Source of the DNA: CAYRNR01 sp964425605
GTDB taxonomy: Bacteria > Myxococcota_A > UBA796 > UBA9615 > CAYRNR01
Direction of reading: 5' to 3'
Assembly: GCA_964425605.1 (NCBI GenBank)
Contig: CAYRNR010000025.1
Coordinates: 7,990 to 71,989, forward strand
DNA: 64,000 bases
Both the position numbers and the translations under genes were made by a program. The notes under the pieces were generated by a model. That model ran no database searches. It was given only the letters and a program-made list of their open reading frames with translations, and was not told the DNA's origin. Positions 1-10,200 of this stretch are shown in pieces. How positions within the stretch are numbered: position 1 is the first letter of the stretch; each line of letters begins with the position of its first letter.

Positions 1-510
1 CGGCTCTCCCAGGCGCGCTACGAGGAGCTGGAGGCCGAGTTCGAGGCCAACATGCGCGAGATGGTGCGCCTGTGCCGCGAGCAGGGGACCCAGGTGGTGC
101 TCGTGGTACCGCCGGTCAACGGCTTCTTCCCGTTCCCCGACGTGACGCGCTTCGTCGGCCTGACCCGCAAGGTGGCCCTGGAGCTCGACCTGCCGCTGGT
201 GGATCTGGAGCAGGCGTTCTTGCAGCGCGAGAAGCGAGACGGCCTGGTGCTGGTCACCGAGGGCACGACCCAGACCCTGGTGGGCTACCGCAAGGGCGAG
301 CCCCGCGAGCTGCTCACCGTCGAGGTGGATCCGGACCGTTTCCAGTTCGTGGCCGACGAGATCTACGCCTACATCGATCGCGAGCCCGTGGACATGACCC
401 TGGCCTTCGACGGCTCCCACCCCAACGCCGAGGGGATGCGCCTCATCGCTCAGCTGCTGGAGCCGGTGATCCTGGGGCTGGAACCTCCTGAGCGCCTCGC
501 GCCCCGCTGA
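1..510 (+). CDS. SGNH/GDSL-like hydrolase, C-terminal part (5' end outside window)
   Basis: The reading frame is open from base 1, so the start lies to the left. The visible 169 residues carry the C-terminal part of an SGNH hydrolase fold. A beta-strand of the type VVLVVPP is followed by PLVDLEQAF, and the catalytic Asp-x-x-His appears as FDGSHPNAEG near the end. The Ser, Gly and Asn blocks are not in the window. The part seen aligns almost without gaps with the end of the SGNH protein at 53479-54612 (shared PPxNxFFPFPDV, LVDLEQAF and LAFDGSHPNAEG); by eye well over half the residues agree, so the two are close paralogues. The last 68 bases overlap the convergent gene at 443-1750. Family members are secreted or membrane-anchored esterases or acyltransferases; the substrate is not evident. 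Confidence 0.85.
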   Translation, partial: RLSQARYEELEAEFEANMREMVRLCREQGTQVVLVVPPVNGFFPFPDVTRFVGLTRKVALELDLPLVDLEQAFLQREKRDGLVLVTEGTTQTLVGYRKGEPRELLTVEVDPDRFQFVADEIYAYIDREPVDMTLAFDGSHPNAEGMRLIAQLLEPVILGLEPPERLAPR

Positions 511-1750
511 CGATCGCCGCCGCCATCACCTCCGCGTACAGCCGGTGCCCCGCCTCGTTGGGGTGGATGGGATCGTCGTGCTCGTCGCGGTACAGGTTCG
601 CGCCGGGGCGCGCGGCCACGGCCGCGGTGACGTCGGCGATGGGGACGGCGAGCTCGTCGGCCAGGCCGCGCATGATCCCGTTGTAGCGGATGGCCTGGGC
701 GCGGCAGCGGTAGGCGTCCCACTCGCGGGAGCGGTCGATGTGCTGCGTCACCTGGTCGTCGGGGCCCTCGATGGCCGCGTCGAGGGAGGCCTGGAGCTGC
801 TCGACGCTGTGGTCGACGGCCGCGGCCGCGGCCGCGGGGTCGAGGTCGTGGGTGCCGTTGTACAGGGCCGTCAGGGTGGGCTGGATGGGGGCCGGGGCGC
901 CGTGGATCTCGGGCAGGGGCAGGTGCAGCGGCTGGACCACGAACAGCACGTCGACGCCGCGCTCGCGGCAGGCCGCGACGAGCTCGCGGAGGTTCGCCTC
1001 GTAGTCCTGGGGCGGCACGCGGCACTCCATCCCGAGGCTCAGGGCGCGCGCCTCGGCGCGAGGGCCGGCGGCCCCGCGGAGGCACCACAGCAGGCCGCGG
1101 CGGTACAGGCCGAAGGTGACACTGCGGGCCGAGAGGTTGTTCAGGCCGGTCCAGAGCCGGGAGGCGGGCTGCTGCTCGGAGTCGGGGCGGCCGTCGTTGG
1201 CGAAGAAGCGCAGGCGGTCGATGTCGTTGATCACGTAGGGCAGGGTCACCAGGTCCGGCTGAAGGTCGAACCCCACCTCTCGCAGGAAGGTCAGGCCCTG
1301 GTGGCTGGTGTAGCCAGGGGTCCCGGCGTTGATCACCTCCACGGGCCGCTCGAGCCGGCGCCCGAGGAGCGCCTCGAGCTGCCTGGAGTAGCTCTGCTGG
1401 AGATGGACGCCCCATCCGAAGCACAGGGACTCGCCCATGCACAGGACCCGCAGGCCGCCCTCTGACCTGGGGCCGGGGACCTCCGCGCCGCGCAGGGCCA
1501 GGCCGTTGATCTGCACCGGGGTGGTCTGGAACTCGGTGTCGAGGCCGGGTTTGAGCCGCCACATCAGCGTCCGGTGGCGTTCGAACAGGCGCAGGATGTC
1601 GCCGAGGCGGTCCTGGGGGGTGAGCCAGGCAGCGGAGGAGTCAGAGACGCGGGGGGCGACCTCGAGGCCGATCAGCGTGGCCAGCAGCACCAGCCACACG
1701 CCGTGGCGCCTCAGCCTGCGCCAGCGGGAGGGCTCACGCTCCGGCGGCAC
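443..1750 (-). CDS. Membrane-anchored SGNH hydrolase
   Basis: This is a 435-residue protein with a basic N-terminus (RRLRRHG) and one membrane segment at about residues 17-30, so the catalytic domain probably faces the periplasm. The SGNH blocks are complete: MGES with Ser108, the NAGTPGY glycine block near 141-147, Asn175-Asp176 in VINDID, and Asp-x-x-His in DDPIHPNEAGH near 395. An alanine/proline tail follows. The start is GTG preceded by GGGGACGAC. It overlaps the stop of the upstream membrane protein by 17 bases, which suggests translational coupling in the operon 2799 to 443. The role is probably an esterase or O-acyltransferase acting on an envelope polymer or lipid, inferred from the family and from the many glycosyltransferase-like genes nearby. 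Confidence 0.85.
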   Translation of the reverse strand: MPPEREPSRWRRLRRHGVWLVLLATLIGLEVAPRVSDSSAAWLTPQDRLGDILRLFERHRTLMWRLKPGLDTEFQTTPVQINGLALRGAEVPGPRSEGGLRVLCMGESLCFGWGVHLQQSYSRQLEALLGRRLERPVEVINAGTPGYTSHQGLTFLREVGFDLQPDLVTLPYVINDIDRLRFFANDGRPDSEQQPASRLWTGLNNLSARSVTFGLYRRGLLWCLRGAAGPRAEARALSLGMECRVPPQDYEANLRELVAACRERGVDVLFVVQPLHLPLPEIHGAPAPIQPTLTALYNGTHDLDPAAAAAAVDHSVEQLQASLDAAIEGPDDQVTQHIDRSREWDAYRCRAQAIRYNGIMRGLADELAVPIADVTAAVAARPGANLYRDEHDDPIHPNEAGHRLYAEVMAAAIVSGARGAQEVPAPGSPAPAAER

Positions 1751-1946
1751 CGTCGTCCCCGTCCGCGCCGGTCGCTCCCTTGTCCTGGTCCTTCTCCACC
1801 TCCGTGACGATGAACGTGACCAGGGACCGGAAGACCCAGTGGTAGTACTGGGCGAACCAGCCCAGCGCCTCCGAGTACAGGACCCGCAGGCGCAACGGCA
1901 GCAGGGCCCCGAAGGCGCACAGCATGAAGGCCAGGGCGCGTCTCAT
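1734..1946 (-). CDS. Small membrane protein in PP-loop/SGNH operon
   Basis: This predicted 70-residue protein starts with MRRALAFML and has two weak hydrophobic stretches (about residues 5-17 and 33-47). Its C-terminal tail is acidic and Ala/Gly-rich. The start at 1946 is preceded by GAGGAG, an excellent ribosome-binding site; a longer frame upstream lacks one. It sits 7 bases after the PP-loop ATPase stop and overlaps the SGNH gene start. The position matches other small membrane proteins in this window that accompany SGNH or GT-C genes (33737, 40751, 54684, 59007, 59189), so it may assist a membrane complex. I do not recognise a family. Confidence 0.65.
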   Translation of the reverse strand: MRRALAFMLCAFGALLPLRLRVLYSEALGWFAQYYHWVFRSLVTFIVTEVEKDQDKGATGADGDDGAAGA

Positions 1947-1953
1947 GGACTCC

Positions 1954-2799
1954 TCAGAGCACCCGCGCCAGCGCGCTGGCATCGGGGTGGTCGAGGTGCT
2001 GCTGGACCAGGTCGGTGAACCGGCCGATCTTCTCGTCGTAGAACGCCACGGTGTTGCTCTCGTAGTCCTCGTAGGAGCGGTAGGGCAGATAGTACCAGTG
2101 CACGAAGACGCGGAAGAGGATGAACTGGAAGCAGCGGGGCTGCATGGCGTGGTCGGTGGCGGTGCCCTTGGTTCGTGGGGCGTCGAAGATCCCCATCTCG
2201 TAGAGCTTGCGATCGGTGGTGTCCAGATCCGCGTCCTTGTCCTCGCGGTCGAAGAAGCGACCGCCGCCCCCCTCGTCCTCGCCCGTGTGCAGGAACTGCA
2301 TCTCCGACGGGCCGTCGTAGTCGAACACCGGCGTGCGATAGTCGATGCCGAAGTGGCCGTACATGCCCTGCATGCGCTCGATCACCGGCTTCATCTGGGC
2401 CGGGTAGATGTCCATGGCCCGGTTGGCGCCGTCGAGGAGCACCTCGATGCCCTGATCGAGGCAGAACAGCAGCGCCCGCAGGTGCATGGCCAGCTTGCAC
2501 AGGCCGCAGGTCGACAGCACCAGGAAGCCGTGGCGCCGCAGGGTCCCGAGGTAGCGGTCGTAGGACACCTTCTCGAACAGCCGGTCGATGTCGATGACGT
2601 GGTGCTCGATGCGGTCGGCGCCGAACCGCTCCTCGAGCTTGCGCACGTTCAGCTGTGCGCGTTCGATCCCGAAGATCCCGAACCGCGAGAACGTCAGCAG
2701 GTGGAGCTTGTCGAACTCGTCCATCGCCAGCGCGGTGGCCAGGGTGGAGTCGGAGCCGCCCGAGTAGAGGACGGCCGCCTGGGTGGGAGCGGTGCTCAT
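1954..2799 (-). CDS. PP-loop ATP pyrophosphatase (ExsB/QueC-like)
   Basis: This 281-residue protein has an N-terminal PP-loop, SGGSDST at residues 13-19. It is typical of N-type ATP pyrophosphatases, which activate a carbonyl or carboxylate by adenylation. A CGLCK motif and a DGANRAMD segment lie mid-protein. The general layout (LLTF strand, Cys motif, DGA motif) is shared with the PP-loop protein at 47042-47812, so the two look like diverged paralogues. The start chosen is ATG 2799, just before the PP-loop; ATG 2814 and a still longer frame are possible, and no strong ribosome-binding site separates them. It is the first gene of the operon with the small membrane protein and SGNH hydrolase. 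The substrate is unknown; amidation, thiolation and nitrile formation are the family's known outcomes. Confidence 0.85.
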   Translation of the reverse strand: MSTAPTQAAVLYSGGSDSTLATALAMDEFDKLHLLTFSRFGIFGIERAQLNVRKLEERFGADRIEHHVIDIDRLFEKVSYDRYLGTLRRHGFLVLSTCGLCKLAMHLRALLFCLDQGIEVLLDGANRAMDIYPAQMKPVIERMQGMYGHFGIDYRTPVFDYDGPSEMQFLHTGEDEGGGGRFFDREDKDADLDTTDRKLYEMGIFDAPRTKGTATDHAMQPRCFQFILFRVFVHWYYLPYRSYEDYESNTVAFYDEKIGRFTDLVQQHLDHPDASALARVL

Positions 2800-2853
2800 G
2801 CCTAGTCTACTCATGTACGTTGGCACCCCACGCGTCAAGGCCGGCCAGGCCGG

Positions 2854-2883
2854 TTGACCGGTCCCGGTGGCGAGAACTACCAT
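2854..2883 (+). promoter_or_regulatory. Candidate promoter for FG-GAP protein gene
   Basis: TTGACC at 2854-2859 and TACCAT at 2878-2883 are separated by 18 bases. The predicted transcription start would be about 10 bases before the GTG at 2901. The -35 box differs from consensus at one base. It was judged by eye only. Confidence 0.35.
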
Positions 2884-2900
2884 CGGCCACGGACGGCGCT

Positions 2901-4040
2901 GTGCGAGTTTCCCGCAAGAAGATCCAGCAGACAGCTGCGGTGCTGGCCGCGACGGCGACCGTCGCGGCGGGCGTGGGGGTGTGGCGCCTGCTCTCGGGGC
3001 CGTCCGCCGCCCTCGAGTTCCAGCCGCCGGTCACCTACGGCACGGGACGAGCCCCGCACTTCGTGGCGGCCGAAGATCTCACCTCGGATGGGATCCCGGA
3101 CCTTGTGATACCCAACTGCCACTCCTCCACGATCTCGCTGTTCGCCGGTGACGGCCGCGGCGGGTTCGCCGAGACCGCGGCGATGGAGGTCGGCGCCGGC
3201 CCCACCTGGGTGCACGTCGACCGCCTGGACGACGACGCCCACGCCGACGTGGTGGCCACCTGCTACCAGGGACACTCGGTGGACGTGCTGTGGGGAGAGG
3301 GGCACGGCGCGTTCTCGCGGACCTCGGTGCCCATGGGGGAGGGCAGCGAACCGCACGCCGCCGTGGTGGCCGATCTGGACCGCGACGGGCGCGCCGATCT
3401 CGTCGTGGCCAACGGCGGTACCCACGAGGTGGTGGTGCTCCGTGGCGACGGCGCGAGGGGATTCGAGGCGGGGCAGAGCTTCGCCGTGGGCGCCAGACCC
3501 TACTCGCTGCTGGTGTCCGATCTCGACTCGGACGGGTGGCCGGATCTGGTCACGGGCAACTTCGACTCCGGCGACGTGTCCGTGCTCCTCGCCGACGGAG
3601 CGGGTGGATACCGTCCCGTGGAGCACTACCCCACCGGGGGCTCGACCAACCTGGTGGACCAGGGGGACATGGACGGGGACGGCGCCCCCGATCTCGTGGC
3701 CGCGAACTGCGCGTCGAGCACCGTCAGCGTGTTGATCAACGACGGTCACGGCACCTTCCACAAGCAGGCCGACGTACCCACCGCCACCGACGCGACCGGG
3801 GTCGCCGTGGTCGACCTGGACGGCGATCCCCACGCGGATCTGATCGTGCTCTCGGGGGCCGAACACCACGCCACGTTCCTCGCCGGCGGTCCCCGGCTGA
3901 GCTTCGAGGAGGTGGCGCGGGTGCCCACCGGCGCCGGGCCCTGCCACTTCCTGTTCGAGGATCTCGACGCCGATGGCCACCGCGATCTGGCGGTCCCCGC
4001 CATGCAGGGGCACTCGTTCTCGGTCCACTTGCGGCGTTGA
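2901..4040 (+). CDS. FG-GAP/VCBS repeat protein, exported
   Basis: This 379-residue protein has an N-terminal signal-anchor (basic VSRKK, then an Ala/Val-rich helix to about residue 30). Seven or so repeats of about 48 residues follow, forming a predicted beta-propeller. Most repeats carry the calcium-loop pattern Asp-x-Asp-x-Asp-Gly, for example DLDRDGRADLVV, DLDSDGWPDLV, DMDGDGAPDLV and DLDADGHRDLAV. This is the FG-GAP/VCBS family seen in integrin alpha chains and bacterial surface proteins, so a role in adhesion or binding outside the cell is likely. The start is GTG 2901, because the frame upstream encodes only low-quality Arg/Ser-rich sequence and runs into the divergent gene. It is divergent from the PP-loop gene. 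Confidence 0.85.
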   Translation: MRVSRKKIQQTAAVLAATATVAAGVGVWRLLSGPSAALEFQPPVTYGTGRAPHFVAAEDLTSDGIPDLVIPNCHSSTISLFAGDGRGGFAETAAMEVGAGPTWVHVDRLDDDAHADVVATCYQGHSVDVLWGEGHGAFSRTSVPMGEGSEPHAAVVADLDRDGRADLVVANGGTHEVVVLRGDGARGFEAGQSFAVGARPYSLLVSDLDSDGWPDLVTGNFDSGDVSVLLADGAGGYRPVEHYPTGGSTNLVDQGDMDGDGAPDLVAANCASSTVSVLINDGHGTFHKQADVPTATDATGVAVVDLDGDPHADLIVLSGAEHHATFLAGGPRLSFEEVARVPTGAGPCHFLFEDLDADGHRDLAVPAMQGHSFSVHLRR

Positions 4041-4104
4041 TCCCGGCCGGGCGATCTGCGGGTTCACCGCCCCCCTAACCCCGTGGCCGAACCCCTTGCG
4101 GTGG

Positions 4105-4110
4105 TATACT
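4105..4110 (+). promoter_or_regulatory. Candidate extended -10 box before the giant repeat gene
   Basis: TATACT is preceded directly by TGG, which fits an extended -10 (TGn-TATAAT-like). No good -35 is seen. It would give a leader of about 130 bases before the ATG at 4245. The same TATACTGAC string recurs at 40710, upstream of another operon. Confidence 0.3.
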
Positions 4111-4244
4111 GACGCCCTCTACGGAGGAGAACCGGGGATCGGCTGCGCGCGCGCACGTGGGGATCAGTGGAACGCGCACGCGTTTTTCAAGTGATGGACA
4201 TGGCCGTCCTTTCGCTCGTTCGGGGCACCCCGGTAGGAGGATTC

Positions 4245-7200
4245 ATGACGCGTCCGGAGTTTCGCTCTATCGCCCTGACCGCCATCCTGACCATCCTGGC
4301 GACGCTCCCTGCAGCGGCGCAGCAGACCATCCTGGTGGAAGAGGACTTCGAGTCCGGAGCGTTGCCCGCTGGATGGAACCACTACCCCGGCGGACCCAAC
4401 CCGGGGTGCTCGGAGCTGTCGTACCTGAACGTGAGCCTCGACGGCGACTCGCTGGTGCTGGGCTCCAACACCGTGGGCTGCTTCCAGAACACGGGCGTGC
4501 GCACGGACGAGATCGACGTGTCCACCTGCACGACGTTCCAGCTGTACTACCTGTTGCAGGATCTGGGTGACGAGGATCACACCTGTCCCTCGTCGTGGAA
4601 CATCTTCTCGTCGCCGGACGGCGATTGTATGGGCTACTCCTCCAACGGGGTGACCTTCCAGCTGGCCAGCGAGTTCACGGGCCTGGACGAGTACCAGGCC
4701 CTCGAGAACTCCGCCGAGATTCCCAATCCGGGCATCACCTCCGTGTGGCTGTACTTCTCCGAGTTCGACGACGACCCGCCGATGGACGACGGCCTCGCCC
4801 TGGACAACTTCATCTTCGTGTGCAACCCGGAGGAGACGGACTGCGCCGACGGCCAGGACGACGACTACGACCTGTTCATCGACTGCCTCGACACCGACTG
4901 CCTCGCCGATCCCGCTTGCGCGAACGTGGAGACCGACTGCGAGGACGGCCTGGACGACGACGGCGACGGGCTGGTGGACTGCTACGACGACGACTGCGTC
5001 CTGCACCCCGACTGCGATATCGAGTTCGAATGCGCCGACGGGATAGACGACGACGGGGATGGGTATATCGACTGCGCCGATGCGGACTGCCTGGGCAGCC
5101 CCGACTGCCCCGAGGTGGACTGCGGCGACGGGTTGGACAACGACGTGGACGGACTCACGGACTGCTGCGACGTCGACTGCGTGGGAGACGCCGACTGCCT
5201 GATCGAGGACTGCAGCAACAACATGGACGACGACGGCAACGGGGACATCGACTGCGACGACTGCGCTTGCTTCTGCGACGGGGCGTGCCCCAACGAGTGC
5301 GGTCAGTGCGAGGACGGGGCAGACAACGACGCCGATGGACTCGGCGACTGCGACGACGAGGAGTGCCTCCTGTTCGACGGGGCCTGCGAGGGCTTCGAGA
5401 GCTGCCTCAACAACGTCGACGACGACGGCGACGGCCTGGTCGACTGCTACGACCCGGACTGTGCTGGGGATCCTGCGTGCGGCGGTGGCTTCGAGCTGTG
5501 CGCCAACGGCCTGGACGACGACGGTGACGGCCTGGTCGACTGCGACGACCCGGATTGCGCAGCCGATCCCGCGTGCGGTGGCGTGAACGAGCAGTGTGGC
5601 AACGGCGTGGACGACGACGGTGACGGCCTGGTCGACTGCGACGACCTGGATTGTGCGGCCGACCCCGCGTGTGCGGGCGGCGGCGAGCAGTGCGCCAACG
5701 GTGTGGATGATGACGGCGACGGCCTGGTCGATTGCGGCGACCCGGACTGTGCGGTGGATCCCGCGTGTGGCGGTGGCGGCGAGCAGTGCGACAACGGCCT
5801 GGACGACGACGGTGACGGCCTGGTCGACTGCGATGACCCGGACTGTGCCCTGGATCTCCTGTGTGGCGGTGGCATCGAGCTGTGCGCCAACGGTGTGGAC
5901 GACGACGGGGACGGCCTGGTCGACTGCGACGATCCGGACTGCGGGATGGATCCCGCGTGCGGCGGCGCGGTCGAGGTGTGCGACAACGGCGTGGACGACG
6001 ACGGCGACGGAGACGTCGACTGCGACGACCTGGACTGCGGGCTGGACCCCGCGTGTGAGGTCGAGGACTGCGCCAACGGCGTGGACGACGACGCGGACGG
6101 CCTGGCCGACTGCGACGATCCCGACTGCATCGCGGATCCGGCCTGCGTGAACCCCGAGGACTGCGCCAACGCCCTGGACGACGACTTCGACGGCCTGGTC
6201 GACTGCGATGACCCGGACTGCGCGGCCGATCCTGCCTGCGCCCAGGTCGAGGATTGCGGCAACAGCCTGGACGACGACGGCGACGGCCTGGCCGACTGCG
6301 ACGATCCGGACTGTGCCGGGGACCCCGCGTGCGGCGGGGGCGCGTTCGAGCTGTGCGCCAACAATGTGGACGACGACGGCGACGGCCTGGTCGACTGCGA
6401 CGACCCGGACTGTGCCGGGGATCCCGCGTGCGGGGGCGTGGTCGAGGATTGCGTCAACGGCGTGGACGATGACGGCGACGGCCTGGTCGATTGCGACGAC
6501 CTGGACTGTGGGATGGATCCCGCCTGTGGGGGCGGCAACGAGCAGTGCGACAACGGCGTGGACGACGACGGTGACGGCCTGGCCGACTGTGACGACCCCG
6601 ACTGCGCCGCCGATCCCGGCTGCCTCGTCGAGCTGTGCGCCAACAGTCTGGACGACGACGGCGACGGCCTGGTCGATTGCGACGACCCGGACTGTGCCGC
6701 GGATCCCGGGTGTGGCGGCGTCGCCGAGTCCTGCGCCAACGGCGTGGACGACGACGGTGACGGCCTGGTCGACTGCGACGATCCGGACTGTGCCGCGGAT
6801 CCCGCGTGCGGGGGCGTGGTCGAGGATTGTGGCAACGGCGTGGACGACGATGGCGACGGCCTGGCCGATTGCGACGACCCGGATTGTGTACTGGACCCTG
6901 CGTGCGCGGGCGTCAACGAGCTGTGCGCCAACGGTGTGGACGACGACGGCGACGGTCTCGCCGACTGTGACGATCCCGATTGCGCCGGCGACCCCGCCTG
7001 CCTCGTCGAGATCTGCGGCAACGGCCTCGACGACGACCTCGACGGCTGGGCCGACTGCTGCGACCTGGATTGCAGCCTGGAGCAGGACTGCCAGGCCGAG
7101 GCCGTCTGTTTCGACGGCTTCGACAACGACTGCGACGGGGATGTCGACTGCGACGACCTCGACTGCTACGCGGAGCCCGTGTGCGGCGCCGAGGAGTGCG

Positions 7201-10200
7201 CCAACGGTCTGGACGACGACGGCGACGGCCTGGCCGACTGCTGCGATCCCGACTGCGCGGGCGAGGCCGGGTGCCAGACCGAGGGGGTCTGCGACAACGG
7301 CTTCGACGAGGACTGCGACGGCCAGGTGGACTGCGATGACGCGGACTGCGCCGCGGCCCCGGCCTGCGTGAGCGAGGTGTGCGACGACGGGCTGGACAAC
7401 GACGGCGACGGCCTCGTCGACTGCTGCGACGGCGACTGTGCGGGCGACGGCGCCTGCGCGGCGGAGGCCGTCTGCCACGACGGCTTCGACAACGACTGCG
7501 ACGGAGACATCGACTGCGACGACGCCGACTGCGGGGGTCCGTACTGCGGTGGGGAGGACTGCTTCGACGGCGTGGACAACGACCAGGACGGCCAGACCGA
7601 CTGCTGCGACGGCGACTGTGCGCTCGAGGCCGGCTGCCAGGCCGAGGCCGTGTGCTACGACGTCTACGACAACGACTGCGACGGCCAGGTGGACTGCGAC
7701 GACGCGGACTGCGCCCTGGACGTCAACTGCGTGGTCGAGGATTGCGCCAACGGCCTCGACGACGACGGCGACGGGATGCTGGACTGCTGCGATGCGGACT
7801 GCGCCCTGGAGGCGGAGTGCATCGAGGAGCAGGCCTGCCAGGACGGCCTGGACGACGACTGCGACGGCCAGATCGACTGCATGGACGACGACTGCGCCCC
7901 GCGGCCCGTGTGCATGGGCGAGACCTGCGACGACGGCGTGGACAACGACGGCGACGGCCTCGTGGATTGCCATGACCTCGAGTGCCTGAACGATCCCGCC
8001 TGCGCGGCCACCGAGGACTGCGCCAACGGTCTGGACGACGACGGCGACGGGCTCGTCGACTGCTGCGATTCCGACTGCGCCGGGAGCTACCCCGGCTGTC
8101 AGGCCGAGGTCGGGTGCTTCGACGGCCTGGACGAGGACTGCGACGGCCAGATGGACTGCGACGACGCGGACTGCGCCGGCGATCCCGCGTGCGCGGGCGA
8201 GACCTGCGACGACGGCGTGGACAACGACGGCGACGGCATGGCGGACTGCTGCGATCCCGACTGTGGTGCCGAGCTCCACTGCCTGGCCGAGGCGGTCTGC
8301 TACGACGGCTTCGACGAGGACTGCGACGGGGGGGTGGATTGCGGCGACGCGGACTGCGCCAACGACCCCTACTGTGGAGGCGAGGACTGCGGTGACGGCC
8401 TCGACAACGATCTGGACGGGCAGACCGACTGCTGCGACCTCGACTGTGCCGGGGCCGCCGAATGCCTGGCCGAGACCGAGTGCCACGACGGGTACGACGG
8501 GGACTGCGACGGGCAGGTGGACTGCGCCGACGCGGACTGTGTCAACGCCCCGTACTGTGGAGGTGAGGACTGCGATGACGGCCTCGACAACGACCTGGAC
8601 GGCGACGCCGACTGTTGCGACGCCGACTGCGTCGGGGATCCCGCTTGCGCCGCCGAGGCCTACTGCTACGACGGGTGGGACGACGACTGCGACGGCCAGA
8701 TCGACTGCGATGACGCCGACTGCGCGGGCGATCCCTACTGCGGCGTCGAGGACTGCGCCAACGGCGTGGACGACGACGGCGACCTGCTGGTCGACTGCTG
8801 CGACAACGACTGCGTCTGGGACGCCGGCTGCCTCGTCGAGGCGGTCTGCTACGACGGGTGGGACAACGACTGCGACGGCCAGATCGACTGCGACGATCCC
8901 AACTGCGCGTTCGAGGCGGCCTGCCTGGAGATCTGCATCGACGGCATCGACAACGACGGCAACGGCCTCGTGGACTGTTGCGACGGGGATTGCGTCAACG
9001 ATCCCGCCTGCCTCGTCGAGGCGCTGTGCGACGACGGGTTCGACGACGACTGCGACGGCCTCGCCGATTGTGACGACGGCGACTGTGTCGCCGAAGCCGA
9101 GTGCCTGGAGGAGCTGTGCGACGACGGTGTGGACAACGACGGCGACGGCCTGACCGACTGCTGTGACGATGAGTGCTCCCTCGAACCCGTCTGCGCGGCG
9201 GAGGCCCTGTGTCTCAACGGCTACGACGACGACTGCGACGGCGTCGTGGACTGCGTGGACCCCGACTGCCAGGCCGAGGCCGTCTGTGGCGGCGAGGACT
9301 GCGCCAACGGCCTGGACGACAACCTCGACGGTGACGTGGATTGCTGCGACGAGGACTGCTTCGGCGACGCGGAGTGCGTGGCCGAGGACCACTGCGACAA
9401 CGCCTTTGACGAGGACTGCGACGGGGACGTGGACTGCGACGACGCGGACTGCGCCGCGGATCCGACCTGCGTGGACGAGGTCTGCGACGACGGCGTGGAC
9501 AACGACGGCGACGGCCTCGTGGACTGCTGCGACGGCGATTGCGCGGGCGAGCTCGACTGCCAGGTGGAGGCGACCTGCTTCGACGGGTTCGACAACGACT
9601 GCGACGGCGATGTGGATTGCGACGACGCCGACTGCCTGGCCGAGCCTGCCTGCGGTAACGAGGACTGCGCGGACGGGGTGGACAACGACGGTGACGGGTT
9701 CGCCGACTGCTGCGACCCGGACTGTGCGGCCGAGGCCGGCTGCGTGGCGGAGGCCATCTGCTACGACAGCTTCGATCAGGACTGCGACGGGCTGGTCGAT
9801 TGCGACGATCCCGACTGCGCGGTCGATCTCAACTGCGTCGAGGAGGGCTGCGACGACGGCCTGGACAACGACGGCGACGGCCTCGTGGACTGCTGCGACG
9901 GCGACTGCGCGGGCGACGCGTACTGTCTCCAGGAGCAAGGCTGCGACAACGGCCAGGACGAGGACTGCGACGGTCTGGCGGACTGCCTCGACGACGACTG
10001 CGAGGCCGAGCCCGTCTGCCAGGGCGAGGTCTGCGACGACGGGCTGGACAACGACGGCGACGGCCTCGTGGACTGCCACGATCTCGAGTGCGTGAACGAT
10101 CCCAGCTGCGTCGTGGTCGAGGACTGCGTCAACGGGATCGACGACGACGGCGACGGCTACGTCGATTGCTGCGATGCCGACGACTGCGCCGGTGTCCATC